NCBI RefSeq assembly: GCF_024970185.1
Contig: NZ_CP103965.1
Location: forward strand, 1,422,001-1,486,000
Reading direction: 5' to 3'
DNA: 64,000 nt
From: Pseudomonas sp. N3-W
GTDB lineage: Bacteria > Pseudomonadota > Gammaproteobacteria > Pseudomonadales > Pseudomonadaceae
The position numbers were made by a program, and so were the translations under genes. Shown piece after piece: positions 19,249 through 27,567 of this stretch (position 1 is its first letter; every line of letters starts with the position of its first letter). Below the pieces are notes generated by a model. It had not been told where the DNA came from and searched no databases. It saw only the letters and a list, made by a program, of their open reading frames with translations.

Positions 19249-19806
19249 ATGGAGCTCAAAAACAACGCGGCGTTGATCATCATCGATCAACAGAAAGGCA
19301 TCCTGCACCCCAGGCTGGGCCGGCGAAACAACCCGCAGGCTGAGGAACGGATGCTGGAATTATTAAGCCATTGGCGCTTGACCGGGCGCCCGGTGATTCA
19401 CGTCCAGCATCTGTCTCACTCGCCGGACTCGGTGTTCTGGCCAGAGCAGTCGGGCGTTGAATTTCAGCAACGCTTTGCGCCGCAGGCTGGCGAGCAGCAT
19501 GTTCAGAAGCGCGTGCCGGATGCGTTTTGTGCAACGGGGCTGGAGGCGGGGTTGCGCGAGGCGGGGATTGATCAGTTGATCATCGTTGGCGTGGCGACCC
19601 ATAACTCGGTCGAGTCCACGGCACGCACGGCCGGTAATCTGGGGTTTGCGGCGTGGGTGGCGGAGGATGCGTGCTTTACCTTCGACAAGGCTGATTATTT
19701 TGGCGGGGCGCATTCAGCCGAAGCGGTGCATGCGATGTCGTTGGGGAATTTGCACGGGGAATATGCGACGGTCACCAGCACTGCGCAGATTCTGGCAGAC
19801 AGCTGA
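19249..19806 (+). CDS. Isochorismatase-family hydrolase-like protein with Ser at nucleophile position
   Basis: 185 residues from the ATG at 19249; a GTG at 19234 is an alternative. The family core is clear: 'ALIIIDQQKGIL' (catalytic Asp), 'KRVPDAFCATGLEAGLREAGI' (Lys), and the loop 'GVATHNSVESTARTAGNLGF'. In active cysteine hydrolases the residue before V in this loop is Cys. Here the codon is TCG, Ser. The protein is therefore either inactive for the usual chemistry, a Ser variant, or a binding protein. A tandem REP array starts about 10 bp after the stop. Confidence 0.85.
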   Translation: MELKNNAALIIIDQQKGILHPRLGRRNNPQAEERMLELLSHWRLTGRPVIHVQHLSHSPDSVFWPEQSGVEFQQRFAPQAGEQHVQKRVPDAFCATGLEAGLREAGIDQLIIVGVATHNSVESTARTAGNLGFAAWVAEDACFTFDKADYFGGAHSAEAVHAMSLGNLHGEYATVTSTAQILADS

Positions 19807-19815
19807 GATACCTGT

Positions 19816-20775
19816 GGGATCTGCGGTGTACACAAAGACTGTGCATGCGCCGTTCAAATGTGGGAGCGAGCTTGCTCGCGATAGCGGCGTCACTGCCATA
19901 TGAATGTTGAATGTGCCGCCGTCATCGCGAGCAAGCTCGCTCCCACAGTGTCCCGTGGCGAATACAGACTTGCGTCCACCACCACCCCGGTAGGAGATTC
20001 CTGAGGGATCTGCGGTGTACACAAAGACTGTGCACAGCGCCGATCAAATGTGGGAGCGAGCTTGCTCGCGATAGCGGCGTCACTGCCACATGAATGTTGA
20101 ATGTGCCGCCGTCATCGCGAGCAAGCTCGCTCCCACAGTGTCCCGTGGTGAATACAGACTTGTGTTCACCGCCACCCGATAGGAGATTCCTGACGGATCT
20201 GCGGTGTACACAAAGACTGTGCACAGCGCCGATCAAATGTGGGAGCGAGCTTGCTCGCGATAGCGGCGTAACTGCCACATGAATGTTGAATGTGCCGCCG
20301 TCATCGCGAGCAAGCTCGCTCCCACAGTGTCCCATGGCGAATACAGACTTGTGTCCACCACCATCCCGGTAGGAGATTCCTGACGGATCTGCGGTGTACA
20401 CAAAGACTGTGCATAGCGCCGATCAAATGTGGGAGCGAGCTTGCTCGCGATAGCGGCGTAACTGCCACATGAATGTTGAATGTGCCGCCGTCATCGCGAA
20501 CAAGCTCGCTCCCACAGTGTCTCGTGGCGAATACAGACTTGTGTCCACGACCACCCGGTAGGAGATTCCTGACGGATCTGCGGTGTACACAAAGACTGTG
20601 CATAGCGCCGATCAAATGTGGGAGCGAGCTTGCTCGCGATAGCGGCGTAACTGCCACATGAATGTTGAATGTGCCGCCGTCATCGCGAACAAGCTCGCTC
20701 CCACAGTGTCCCGTGGTGAATACAGATGTTGTGTCCACCATCCACCCTGTGGGAGCGAGCTTGCTCGCGAAGGCG
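19816..20775. repeat. Tandem array of five ~189-bp REP-doublet units
   Basis: The motif GGATCTGCGGTGTACACAAA recurs at 19817, 20006, 20195, 20385 and 20574, giving periods of 189, 189, 190 and 189 bp. Each unit holds a TGTGGGAGCGAGCTTGCTCG REP, a spacer with GAATGTTGAATGTG, an inverted REP and a roughly 65-bp linker. A sixth, single REP closes the array at about 20749-20772. Shared variants (GTCACTGCC in units 1-2, GTAACTGCC in units 3-5; GAACAAG in units 4-5) show stepwise duplication. Frames through it are repeat artefacts. Confidence 0.95.
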
Positions 20776-20809
20776 ATTGTTCAGGCGAAAAAAGTCGTCG
20801 CCCGAATCA

Positions 20810-21016
20810 TCAAGCGCCGTGGCACTTCTTGAATTTCTTGCCGTTGCCGCATGGGCAAGGGTCGTTGCGGCCGACGTCTTTCAGGGCGTTGCGCACCGGT
20901 TCCTGGTGAGCGTGGCCGCAGTTCGGGCCGTGGACATGGCCGTGGTCGTGATCGTGATGGTCGTGCTCGTGCTCGTGGTTGCAGTCAGGGCCATGGACAT
21001 GGGGTTGCTGGGTCAT
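20810..21016 (-). CDS. Histidine-rich SEC-C motif small protein
   Basis: 68 residues from the ATG at 21016; its ribosome site (GGAG) sits in the last codons and stop of the upstream LEA-type gene. The N-terminal half is a His/Asp/Glu-rich metal-binding-like stretch with CNH and CGH pairs (residues 6-40). The C-terminus is a canonical SEC-C zinc motif, '[19 protein letters not shown]', as found at the end of SecA and in many small proteins. Role unknown; metal binding is likely from composition. Probably translationally coupled to the lipoprotein gene. Confidence 0.85.
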   Translation of the reverse strand: MTQQPHVHGPDCNHEHEHDHHDHDHGHVHGPNCGHAHQEPVRNALKDVGRNDPCPCGNGKKFKKCHGA

Positions 21017-21021
21017 GCGGG

Positions 21022-21507
21022 TCACTCCGGAATTAAATCGGCGGGGATTATCACGCCATTGCGCTCCAGGTGCACGTAGTGTGCGATGAATAAACCGGTT
21101 TCAAGCTCACCTTCCAGTCGGTAAGGGATAGGCCGGTCCGGGTTTTTCAGCATGTTCACCAGGTCCCGCACCTGAGGCCACAGGTTGGTGCGGACTCGAA
21201 CCTTGAAGTACCCGGTTTGCTTGGGGCCGATCGTGAACCAGTGTTCGTGCTCGCCTTCGGTCAGCAGCAGATCGCCCAGGTGAATGCGGTATTCCAGGCT
21301 GCGAACGGTCAGGTCGCTGTCGTTGGGATTGTCGATGCGAAAGTGCAGCAGGAATTTCTGTTCCAGCAGTTTGGCGCGGATCACTTCGATCTTGACCAGT
21401 CGTACTTGCGGTTCCGGCTCGTCGTCACCGAACCAGGACGCGCAACCGCCAAGGCTCAGCAGCAGGAGCAGGGTAAGCAGGTGTCTGACGTGGCGCTGGC
21501 TGGGCAT
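21022..21507 (-). CDS. LEA type 2 (WHy-domain) lipoprotein
   Basis: 161 residues. Residues 1-22 form a lipoprotein signal with lipobox LGGC. The mature region ('[43 protein letters not shown]') is a WHy/LEA-14 beta-sandwich domain, recognisable by the IDNPND motif. Bacterial homologues are envelope proteins linked to desiccation or stress tolerance, though function is not well defined. Its stop codon overlaps the start region of the SEC-C protein downstream. Confidence 0.85.
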   Translation of the reverse strand: MPSQRHVRHLLTLLLLLSLGGCASWFGDDEPEPQVRLVKIEVIRAKLLEQKFLLHFRIDNPNDSDLTVRSLEYRIHLGDLLLTEGEHEHWFTIGPKQTGYFKVRVRTNLWPQVRDLVNMLKNPDRPIPYRLEGELETGLFIAHYVHLERNGVIIPADLIPE

Positions 21508-21578
21508 GGGGTGTTTCTCCTTTGGGACCCAGTCTAGCCTCAGTTTGTCGGTACGCTGCCTTGGCCTGCCGCGTCATC

Positions 21579-22055
21579 TCAAACGCCGAAATACCCCGCA
21601 CAACACTTCTTGAATTTCTGCCCGCTGGCACACGGACAGGCGTCGTTGCGCCCGGTCTTGAGCTGCACCGTAGGGTCGATGAAATACCAGCGCTCACCGT
21701 TTTGCACGAACGAAGAGCGCTCGCGGTGGCTGTGTTCGCCCTGGCTGTCATGCCAGCGAGCGGTGAACGTGACAAAGGCGTGCTCCGGCTGGCCGCCCAG
21801 TACCTCGGAGTTTTCTACCTCAAGGCCCAGCCAGGTACTTTGCGCGCTCCAGTCGCTGATGGACTGCCGATCCAGACCGGTCTGTTGGGCCGGCAGGGTG
21901 GTCGCCACCAGATAGTCCACCAGGCCCAACACATAGGCGCTGTAGCGCGAGCGCATCAGGGCCTCGGCGCAGGGGGCTGGATGGCCGGCGTGGTAGTGAC
22001 CGCAGCAGGCATCGAGCAGGGTGCCGCTGCCACAGGGGCAAATGGATGTACTCAT
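21579..22055 (-). CDS. YchJ family SEC-C protein (UPF0225)
   Basis: 158 residues from the ATG at 22055. It has two SEC-C zinc motifs: N-terminal '[17 protein letters not shown]' and C-terminal '[18 protein letters not shown]'. An NTF2-like central region ('[23 protein letters not shown]', 'VTFTARW') lies between. This is the UPF0225/YchJ architecture; function not established. It starts immediately after the stop of the upstream gene (TAATGCAATG), so the two form an operon. An in-frame upstream start exists but would lie inside the neighbour. Confidence 0.88.
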   Translation of the reverse strand: MSTSICPCGSGTLLDACCGHYHAGHPAPCAEALMRSRYSAYVLGLVDYLVATTLPAQQTGLDRQSISDWSAQSTWLGLEVENSEVLGGQPEHAFVTFTARWHDSQGEHSHRERSSFVQNGERWYFIDPTVQLKTGRNDACPCASGQKFKKCCAGYFGV

Positions 22056-22059
22056 TGCA

Positions 22060-22557
22060 TTACCACCAGTATTTCCCGAAGTTTTCCGGATTGGCCCAGA
22101 ACCTTGAATTGAGCCAGTCGGGGACTTGTTTGTAGTCAAGCAGATCATAGGTGAACAGGGTCAGTACCTGATCATCGCGCTGAAAGCGTTCACTGGCCTG
22201 CAGGGCCAGGGAGAAAAAGTCGGTTTCCTGCCAGCCACTGACTGGCAAGTCCGCCAGCACCGCGATGCGGCTGGCATTGAGGTTGCGAATGCCGCCGAGC
22301 AGATTCAGCCCGTCGCGCTTGGGCAGGTGTTCCAGGCAATCGACCACCAGCGCCAGGTCAAAGCGCTGCGCCGCCAGATCGGCAGGCAAGGGGCCCGGTG
22401 GTGCAAACGCGACACGACTGTCCGGGTGGGCCAGCTTGAACGCCTCCAGCGCAGGGAACTCGCTGGCGCCAATCAACAACAGGCGCGCCGGCGCATAGCG
22501 ATCAAGCAGCGCGGCCAATGCCTGCTGGGGCGTACGGGAAGAAATACCTGCAATCAT
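22060..22557 (-). CDS. Methyltransferase-like hypothetical protein (DUF6231-type)
   Basis: 165 residues. The layout resembles a truncated Rossmann methyltransferase: '[17 protein letters not shown]' in place of the usual GxGxG motif I, and '[28 protein letters not shown]' where class I enzymes have their motif IV and following helix. The SAM-binding glycines are not intact, so enzymatic activity is doubtful. It matches my recollection of a Pseudomonas family with a DUF6231 label. Operon with the YchJ-type gene downstream. Confidence 0.65.
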   Translation of the reverse strand: MIAGISSRTPQQALAALLDRYAPARLLLIGASEFPALEAFKLAHPDSRVAFAPPGPLPADLAAQRFDLALVVDCLEHLPKRDGLNLLGGIRNLNASRIAVLADLPVSGWQETDFFSLALQASERFQRDDQVLTLFTYDLLDYKQVPDWLNSRFWANPENFGKYWW

Positions 22558-22748
22558 CGAAGATCCTCAATCAGAGTCGCCAAGACTAGCCTGCCCGAGG
22601 AGCCGGGCCTAGAGCCTGTGTCTGATGAAAGTGCCGATGTGCCCTGAATACGGGACAAAACAGCACTGGCCTATTGCTGGCGGAGATTAAAACTCCGGTC
22701 TTTACTCCCTGAATCGGTTCTAAGCCGATCCCTCAGGAGAAAAACTAG

Positions 22749-23417
22749 ATGAGCATAGTCCGGACAGCATTACCCTTGGTTCTGCTAACCAGTGTGTTGA
22801 CTGGTTGCGCAGATTTGCAGAAAAGCGACTGGCCAACCTGTGCGGCGGTTGGCGGTGTCGTCGGTGCGGGTATCGGCGCGACCGAAAGCTCGGCGTGGGC
22901 CGGCTATGGCGCACTGTTGATTGGCGGCACCACGGCAGCCTACTGCTGGGTACACGGCGCAGCACCCGAGAAGTGCCCGGGCACCCCCAAAGGCGTACCG
23001 GTCGATAAAGACGGTTGCCCGGTTGCCGCCCCTGCGCCACCGGTGGTTGAGGAGGTCGTCGTCGTCAAGGAAGAGGTCATTGTTATCCGTGACGTTCACT
23101 TCCAGTTCGACAAAGCCACGTTGACCCCTTCCGACAAGGAAGTGCTCGACAAGATCGCCACGCGCCTGAAACAGGAATCGTCGACCGCCCAACTGTCCGT
23201 CACCGGCCACACCGACAGCGTCGGCAAGGCGTCCTACAACCAGAAACTGTCTGACAGACGTGCGCACTCAGTGGTGGACTACCTGATCAGGGATGGTGTG
23301 CCACGCAGCAGTTTCGTCTCGGTTACCGGTAAAGGTGCAAGCGAGCCAGTCGCTGACAATAAAACCGCTGATGGTCGGGCGATGAACCGCCGTACGGAAA
23401 TCAAGATCAACCGTTGA
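22749..23417 (+). CDS. OmpA-family lipoprotein
   Basis: 222 residues. Lipoprotein signal with lipobox LTGC (residues 16-20), a glycine-rich hydrophobic segment 'VGGVVGAGIGATESSAWAGYGALLIGG' that could associate with membrane, and a thrombospondin-3-like 'CPGTPKGVPVDKDGCP'. The C-terminal OmpA domain is 'FQFDKATLTPSD' to 'GRAMNRRTEIKI', with the peptidoglycan-binding 'GHTDSVGKASYNQKLSDRRA'. It anchors the outer membrane to peptidoglycan. A perfect hairpin follows and then DUF1145 and collagen-like genes on the same strand. Confidence 0.9.
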   Translation: MSIVRTALPLVLLTSVLTGCADLQKSDWPTCAAVGGVVGAGIGATESSAWAGYGALLIGGTTAAYCWVHGAAPEKCPGTPKGVPVDKDGCPVAAPAPPVVEEVVVVKEEVIVIRDVHFQFDKATLTPSDKEVLDKIATRLKQESSTAQLSVTGHTDSVGKASYNQKLSDRRAHSVVDYLIRDGVPRSSFVSVTGKGASEPVADNKTADGRAMNRRTEIKINR

Positions 23418-23446
23418 TATGTGCTGCGCAACCTTGAGCTAGAGCC

Positions 23447-23473
23447 CCCGGGTGACGATTTTCGTCACCCGGG
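23447..23473. terminator. Perfect hairpin after OmpA-type gene
   Basis: CCCGGGTGACGA-TTT-TCGTCACCCGGG: a 12-bp stem and 3-nt loop. No long T-tract follows; it could be a partial terminator or an mRNA-stabilising end. Confidence 0.6.
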
Positions 23474-23577
23474 CGGTCATTCGGCGGCTTGCCGAAGATT
23501 TTTCCGTTTCCCCTCTGGCTTATCCCGTGCGCAAGCCGTTACTGTGCGCGCAAAGAATAATGCTGCAAGGGGGCTGT

Positions 23578-23856
23578 ATGAAGGTGTTTTGGGCGCTGGG
23601 GAAGGTGCTCACCTGCCTGTTCTGGCTGGTGGTGCTGGTCAATGTGCTGGATCCGTTTATCAAACCGTTGCACCTGCTGGTGAATCTGGCCGGGGCGCTG
23701 TTGCTGCTCGTCCACCTGCTGGAACTGGTGCTGTGCAACGCCAGCCTCAAAGGTCGTGCGCGTCCGTGGCGTGATCGTCTGCAAATCCTCTTTGTTGGCA
23801 TCTTTCATCTGCAAACCATCCCGGCCCCGGCCGTACCGGAGGCTCCCCATGCGTAA
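23578..23856 (+). CDS. DUF1145 small inner-membrane protein
   Basis: 92 residues from the ATG at 23578, with AAGGGGG 6 bp upstream. Two hydrophobic segments, about 5-25 ('LGKVLTCLFWLVVLVNVLD') and 32-52 ('LLVNLAGALLLLVHLLELVL'), indicate a two-pass membrane protein. The features fit DUF1145 (YhhL-like), whose function is unknown. Its last codons overlap the start of the collagen-like gene by 8 bp, so the two are co-translated. Confidence 0.8.
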   Translation: MKVFWALGKVLTCLFWLVVLVNVLDPFIKPLHLLVNLAGALLLLVHLLELVLCNASLKGRARPWRDRLQILFVGIFHLQTIPAPAVPEAPHA

Positions 23857-24607
23857 ACTCTGTCTGCTCGCTGCACTTGTCAGCCCATTGGCCTGCGCGC
23901 AGGTAGTGAGTGTCGAAAGCAATTCGCTGATGCGTTTGCCCAACACTGCCAGCACCTTGCAGCTGGAACGCCTGGACGTTGCCGATTACGGCACGTTGCT
24001 GATCCCCGCAAACGTGACCGAAGTCACCGTCGGCCAATTACATCTGGGCCGTGAAGCGCGGATCGCGATCGTGCCGAGCGAGCAACCGCTGGAACTGAAA
24101 GTCAGCCATGCCGAGTTGGCCGAGGGCAGCCTGATCACCTCACGCGGCGCACCGGGCACTTATCAGAAGGCCGCCCGTTCCGGGCGCAATCTGACGCTGC
24201 AGATCAAGGCGTTGAACGCGCCGCAATTGTTCGTCGATGCCCGTGGCGGTGCCGGTGCGCCGGGTTTTGTCGGTCTTGATGGCGGCAATGGCGAGGAACC
24301 GGGTTGCACCTGGGGCGAGGCCGGTCACGGATTTGACGGCAGCAATGGCACCGATGGCCAGCCTGGCGCGCCAGGTGCATTGGTGCGTCTGCAAGTGCCA
24401 CGGGACTTCCCGGCGGCGTTGATCAAGGTTCAAGTGGCCGGTGGCGCGGGTGGCTTGGCCGGGCCTGGCGGCAAGGCAGGGGCGGGCGGCAAGGCCAAGG
24501 GTTGCATCGTCTACACCACTGACGGCGGCAAGAATGGCCGTCCCGGGGCTGATGGTCAGCCAGGGCCAGCCGGTGCAGCGGGTGCGGTGTCGATTCAACG
24601 TCTTTAA
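23849..24607 (+). CDS. Secreted collagen-like (Gly-X-Y rich) protein
   Basis: 252 residues from the ATG at 23849 with GGAGG upstream. Sec signal 1-18 ends ACAQVVS. Residues about 20-125 are a beta-rich region ('LQLERLDVADYGTLLIPANVTEVTVGQLHLG') reminiscent of domains in surface proteins. Residues about 130-250 contain two Gly-rich blocks with GAP, GLD, GSN, GTD, GQP and GAP triplets, plus Cys pairs. The triplets are interrupted, so a regular triple helix is uncertain. It overlaps the DUF1145 gene. Likely periplasmic or surface; function unknown. Confidence 0.8.
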   Translation: MRKLCLLAALVSPLACAQVVSVESNSLMRLPNTASTLQLERLDVADYGTLLIPANVTEVTVGQLHLGREARIAIVPSEQPLELKVSHAELAEGSLITSRGAPGTYQKAARSGRNLTLQIKALNAPQLFVDARGGAGAPGFVGLDGGNGEEPGCTWGEAGHGFDGSNGTDGQPGAPGALVRLQVPRDFPAALIKVQVAGGAGGLAGPGGKAGAGGKAKGCIVYTTDGGKNGRPGADGQPGPAGAAGAVSIQRL

Positions 24608-24658
24608 TTCCCACGGACAATCCTGTGCTGGAGGAGTGTTCGTGATGAGCAGGTTATC

Positions 24659-24750
24659 TGTGGCGAGGGAGCTTGCTCCCGCTGGACTGCGCAGCCGTCC
24701 CAAGGTAAGGGCCGCTTCGCGCCCCCGCGGGAGCAAGCTCCCTCGCCACA
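24659..24750. repeat. REP doublet, second family (TGTGGCGAGGGAGCTTGCTC)
   Basis: TGTGGCGAGGGAGCTTGCTC...and inverted GAGCAAGCTCCCTCGCCACA, different from the GTGGGAGCGAGC family. Copies also occur at 29988 and 63743. Confidence 0.85.
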
Positions 24751-24763
24751 CACGCTATTCGCC

Positions 24764-25228
24764 TCAGAACATCGGCCGAGCCGCCGCAATCGCCACCAGC
24801 ACCAGCCCGACAATCAGGTTGATCCCCACCAACCGGCGGATTTTCCCGAGCACCGCCGCACCCGCTGGCCAGTCCTGAGCCGTCACCGCTGTACGCAACT
24901 GCGGCAGCAACAACGCCTGGATCCGGATAAATAGCGCCGTCATCACCAGGTACAAGCCCATCATCACCTGCACATAACGCGGCGCCATCTCAAAGCCGGC
25001 GAATTGCAGATGAATCATCCCCACACCGCTGATCGGCAAAAGCACCACCGCGACCCAGACCCAGCGGAAAAAACCTTGAAACACTTCCACCCACAGCTTC
25101 AATCGGCCAGGGCCTTCCAATGCCTTCATCGCCGCGGGGCGCAGCACCATCCAGGCGAAAAACATGCCGCCGACCCACACCAGGGCGGACAGGACATGCA
25201 GGGTATAAACGAGGCTAAAGGCGGTCAT
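24764..25228 (-). CDS. CopD-like inner-membrane protein
   Basis: 154 residues with four hydrophobic segments and His residues in 'VYTLHVLSALVWVGGMFFAW' and 'GVGMIHLQFAG', matching the CopD-type (copper resistance D) domain family of small membrane proteins. Such standalone proteins are often of unknown role and need not confer copper resistance. It is divergent from dinG. Confidence 0.75.
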   Translation of the reverse strand: MTAFSLVYTLHVLSALVWVGGMFFAWMVLRPAAMKALEGPGRLKLWVEVFQGFFRWVWVAVVLLPISGVGMIHLQFAGFEMAPRYVQVMMGLYLVMTALFIRIQALLLPQLRTAVTAQDWPAGAAVLGKIRRLVGINLIVGLVLVAIAAARPMF

Positions 25229-25327
25229 TGAGGTACTCCGTTCTGCGCGGGATTAATTAGCGGGGTATGATAGCGGCCGATCCGAACCACTGAAAATTTA
25301 TCCAGCGTTTTTTGCGCCCGACAATCC

Positions 25328-27472
25328 ATGATCAGCACCGAACTCAAAACCACGATCCAGGGCGCCTATTCGCGTTTTCTCGAAGCCAAGAGCCTCAAGC
25401 CGCGCTACGGCCAACGCCTGATGATCGCCGAAATTGCCAAAGTCCTCGGTGACATCGACACCGACGACGAAGGCCGGCGCAGTGGCGACCCCGCGATTGT
25501 CGCGGTGGAAGCCGGCACCGGTACCGGCAAGACCGTGGCCTACAGCCTGGCCGCGATCCCGACGGCCAAGGCCGCCGGCAAACGCCTGGTGATCGCCACG
25601 GCCACCGTGGCCCTGCAAGAGCAGATCGTCTACAAGGACTTGCCCGACCTGATGCGCAACAGCGGGCTGAATTTCAGCTTTGCGCTGGCCAAGGGGCGTG
25701 GGCGCTATATGTGCCTGTCCAAGCTCGACATGCTGTTGCAGGAAGGCCACGCACAAACCGCTACCGCGCAGCTGTTCGAAGAAGAAGGCTTCAAGATCGA
25801 GGTCGACGAGGCCAGTCAGAAGCTGTTCACCAGCATGATCGAGAAGCTCGCCGGCAATAAATGGGACGGCGATCGCGACAGCTGGTCCACCGCCCTGGAG
25901 GACGCCGACTGGGCGCGCCTGACCACCGACCACAGCCAGTGCACCAATCGTCATTGCCCCAACTTCGGCCAGTGCGCCTTCTACAAGGCCCGCGAAGGCA
26001 TGGGCAAGGTTGACGTGATCGTCACCAACCACGACATGGTCCTGGCTGACCTCGCGCTGGGCGGCGGCGCCGTGCTGCCGGACCCGCGCGACACTATCTA
26101 CGTGTTCGACGAAGGCCACCACCTGCCGGACAAGGCCATCGGCCACTTCGCCCATTACACGCGCCTGCGCTCCACCGCCGACTGGCTGGAAACCACCGCC
26201 AAGAATCTCACCAAGTTGCTGGCCCAGCACCCGCTGCCCGGCGATCTGGGCAAACTGATCGAGCAAGTGCCGGAGCTGGCCCGCGAGATCAAGACTCAGC
26301 AGCAGTTCATGTTCACCGCGTGTGAACAGGTGGCCGACTTCAAGCCCGGCGAAGACGTCGAAGGCCGCGAGCGGCCGCGTCACCGTTTCGTCGCCGGGGT
26401 AATTCCCGAGCACATGCGCGAAATGGGCGTCGAGCTGAAAAAAGGCTTCGCCCGTCTGACTGATCTGTTCACCCGGCTCACTGAACTGCTCAAGGAAGGC
26501 ATGGACGGCGAGGTCAACATCGGCATCGCCAGCAATCAGGCCGAAGAGTGGTATCCGCTGTTTGGCAGCCTGTTGTCCCGCTCGTCGGGCAATTGGGAGC
26601 TGTGGACGGCGTTCACCGCTGAAGACCCCGAAGACAACCCCCCCATGGCCCGCTGGCTGACCTTGGCCGAAAGCGGCTCGCTGTTCGACATTGAGGTCAA
26701 TGCCAGCCCCATCCTTGCGGCGGAAATGCTTCGCCGCAACTTGTGGAACGTGGCTTATGGCGCGTTGGTGACCTCTGCAACGCTGACCGCGCTGGGCACC
26801 TTCGACCGTTTCCGCATGCGTGCCGGGCTGCCGAAAAAAGCCGTCACCGCCGTCGTGCCCAGCCCGTTCCATCACGCCGATGCCGGCGTGCTGCGAGTGC
26901 CGGACCTCAAGGCCGACCCGCGTGACGCGCCGGCCCACACGGCGGCGATCATTCGTGATCTGCCTGCGCTGGTCGAAGGCTCGCGCGGCACGCTGGTGCT
27001 GTTCTCCTCGCGCAAACAGATGCAGGACGTGTTCGACGGTCTGGACCGCGACTGGCGCAAGCAAGTGTTCATTCAAGGCAACCTGTCGAAACAGGAAACC
27101 CTGAACAAGCACAAGGCGCGTGTTGATGGCGGGGATTCCAGCGTGCTGTTCGGCCTGGCGAGCTTTGCCGAAGGCGTGGATTTGCCCGGTGCCTACTGCG
27201 AACACGTGGTGATTGCCAAGATCCCGTTCTCGGTGCCCGATGATCCGGTAGAGGCCGCGCTGGCTGAGTGGATCGAGGCCCGTGGCGGCAATCCGTTCAT
27301 GGAAATCTCGGTGCCGGATGCTTCGCTGAAACTGGTCCAGGCCTGCGGTCGACTGCTGCGCACCGAAGAAGATCGCGGCACCATCACCTTGCTTGACCGG
27401 CGTCTGGTCACCCAGCGCTACGGCAAGGCGATCCTCAATGCGTTGCCACCATTCCGTCGTGAAATTTCCTGA
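25328..27472 (+). CDS. dinG: ATP-dependent DNA helicase DinG
   Basis: 714 residues, close to the usual DinG length. Walker A is 'GTGTGKT' with K68, and Walker B is 'VFDEGHHLPD' (a DEGH rather than DEAH box). The iron-sulfur cluster cysteines are 'YMCLSK' and 'CTNRHCPNFGQC'. C-terminal motifs V/VI include 'FAEGVDLPG' and 'QACGRLLRTEEDRG'. This 5'-3' XPD-like helicase resolves R-loops, D-loops and G-quadruplexes in known homologues. It stands alone, divergent from the CopD-like gene. The C-terminal 'RRLVTQRYG' matches typical DinG. Confidence 0.93.
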   Translation: MISTELKTTIQGAYSRFLEAKSLKPRYGQRLMIAEIAKVLGDIDTDDEGRRSGDPAIVAVEAGTGTGKTVAYSLAAIPTAKAAGKRLVIATATVALQEQIVYKDLPDLMRNSGLNFSFALAKGRGRYMCLSKLDMLLQEGHAQTATAQLFEEEGFKIEVDEASQKLFTSMIEKLAGNKWDGDRDSWSTALEDADWARLTTDHSQCTNRHCPNFGQCAFYKAREGMGKVDVIVTNHDMVLADLALGGGAVLPDPRDTIYVFDEGHHLPDKAIGHFAHYTRLRSTADWLETTAKNLTKLLAQHPLPGDLGKLIEQVPELAREIKTQQQFMFTACEQVADFKPGEDVEGRERPRHRFVAGVIPEHMREMGVELKKGFARLTDLFTRLTELLKEGMDGEVNIGIASNQAEEWYPLFGSLLSRSSGNWELWTAFTAEDPEDNPPMARWLTLAESGSLFDIEVNASPILAAEMLRRNLWNVAYGALVTSATLTALGTFDRFRMRAGLPKKAVTAVVPSPFHHADAGVLRVPDLKADPRDAPAHTAAIIRDLPALVEGSRGTLVLFSSRKQMQDVFDGLDRDWRKQVFIQGNLSKQETLNKHKARVDGGDSSVLFGLASFAEGVDLPGAYCEHVVIAKIPFSVPDDPVEAALAEWIEARGGNPFMEISVPDASLKLVQACGRLLRTEEDRGTITLLDRRLVTQRYGKAILNALPPFRREIS

Positions 27473-27567
27473 TACACGGGTGGGCGGTTTCGCCCACCGC
27501 GTTGTCTATTTCTGCGCCACCGCTTTTCCATTGGCCATTGTTGGTCGCAAGGGAGAATTTCGTTCTC

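Noticed and set aside
19922..20741. Repetitive open frames in the REP array (up to about 159 residues, both strands)
   Set aside because: They arise because the 189-bp repeat period is a multiple of 3 and translate the REP palindromes; no ribosome sites or protein-like composition.
25298..27205. 635-residue minus-strand frame antisense to dinG
   Set aside because: High-GC shadow frame; the plus strand encodes a complete DinG with all helicase motifs.
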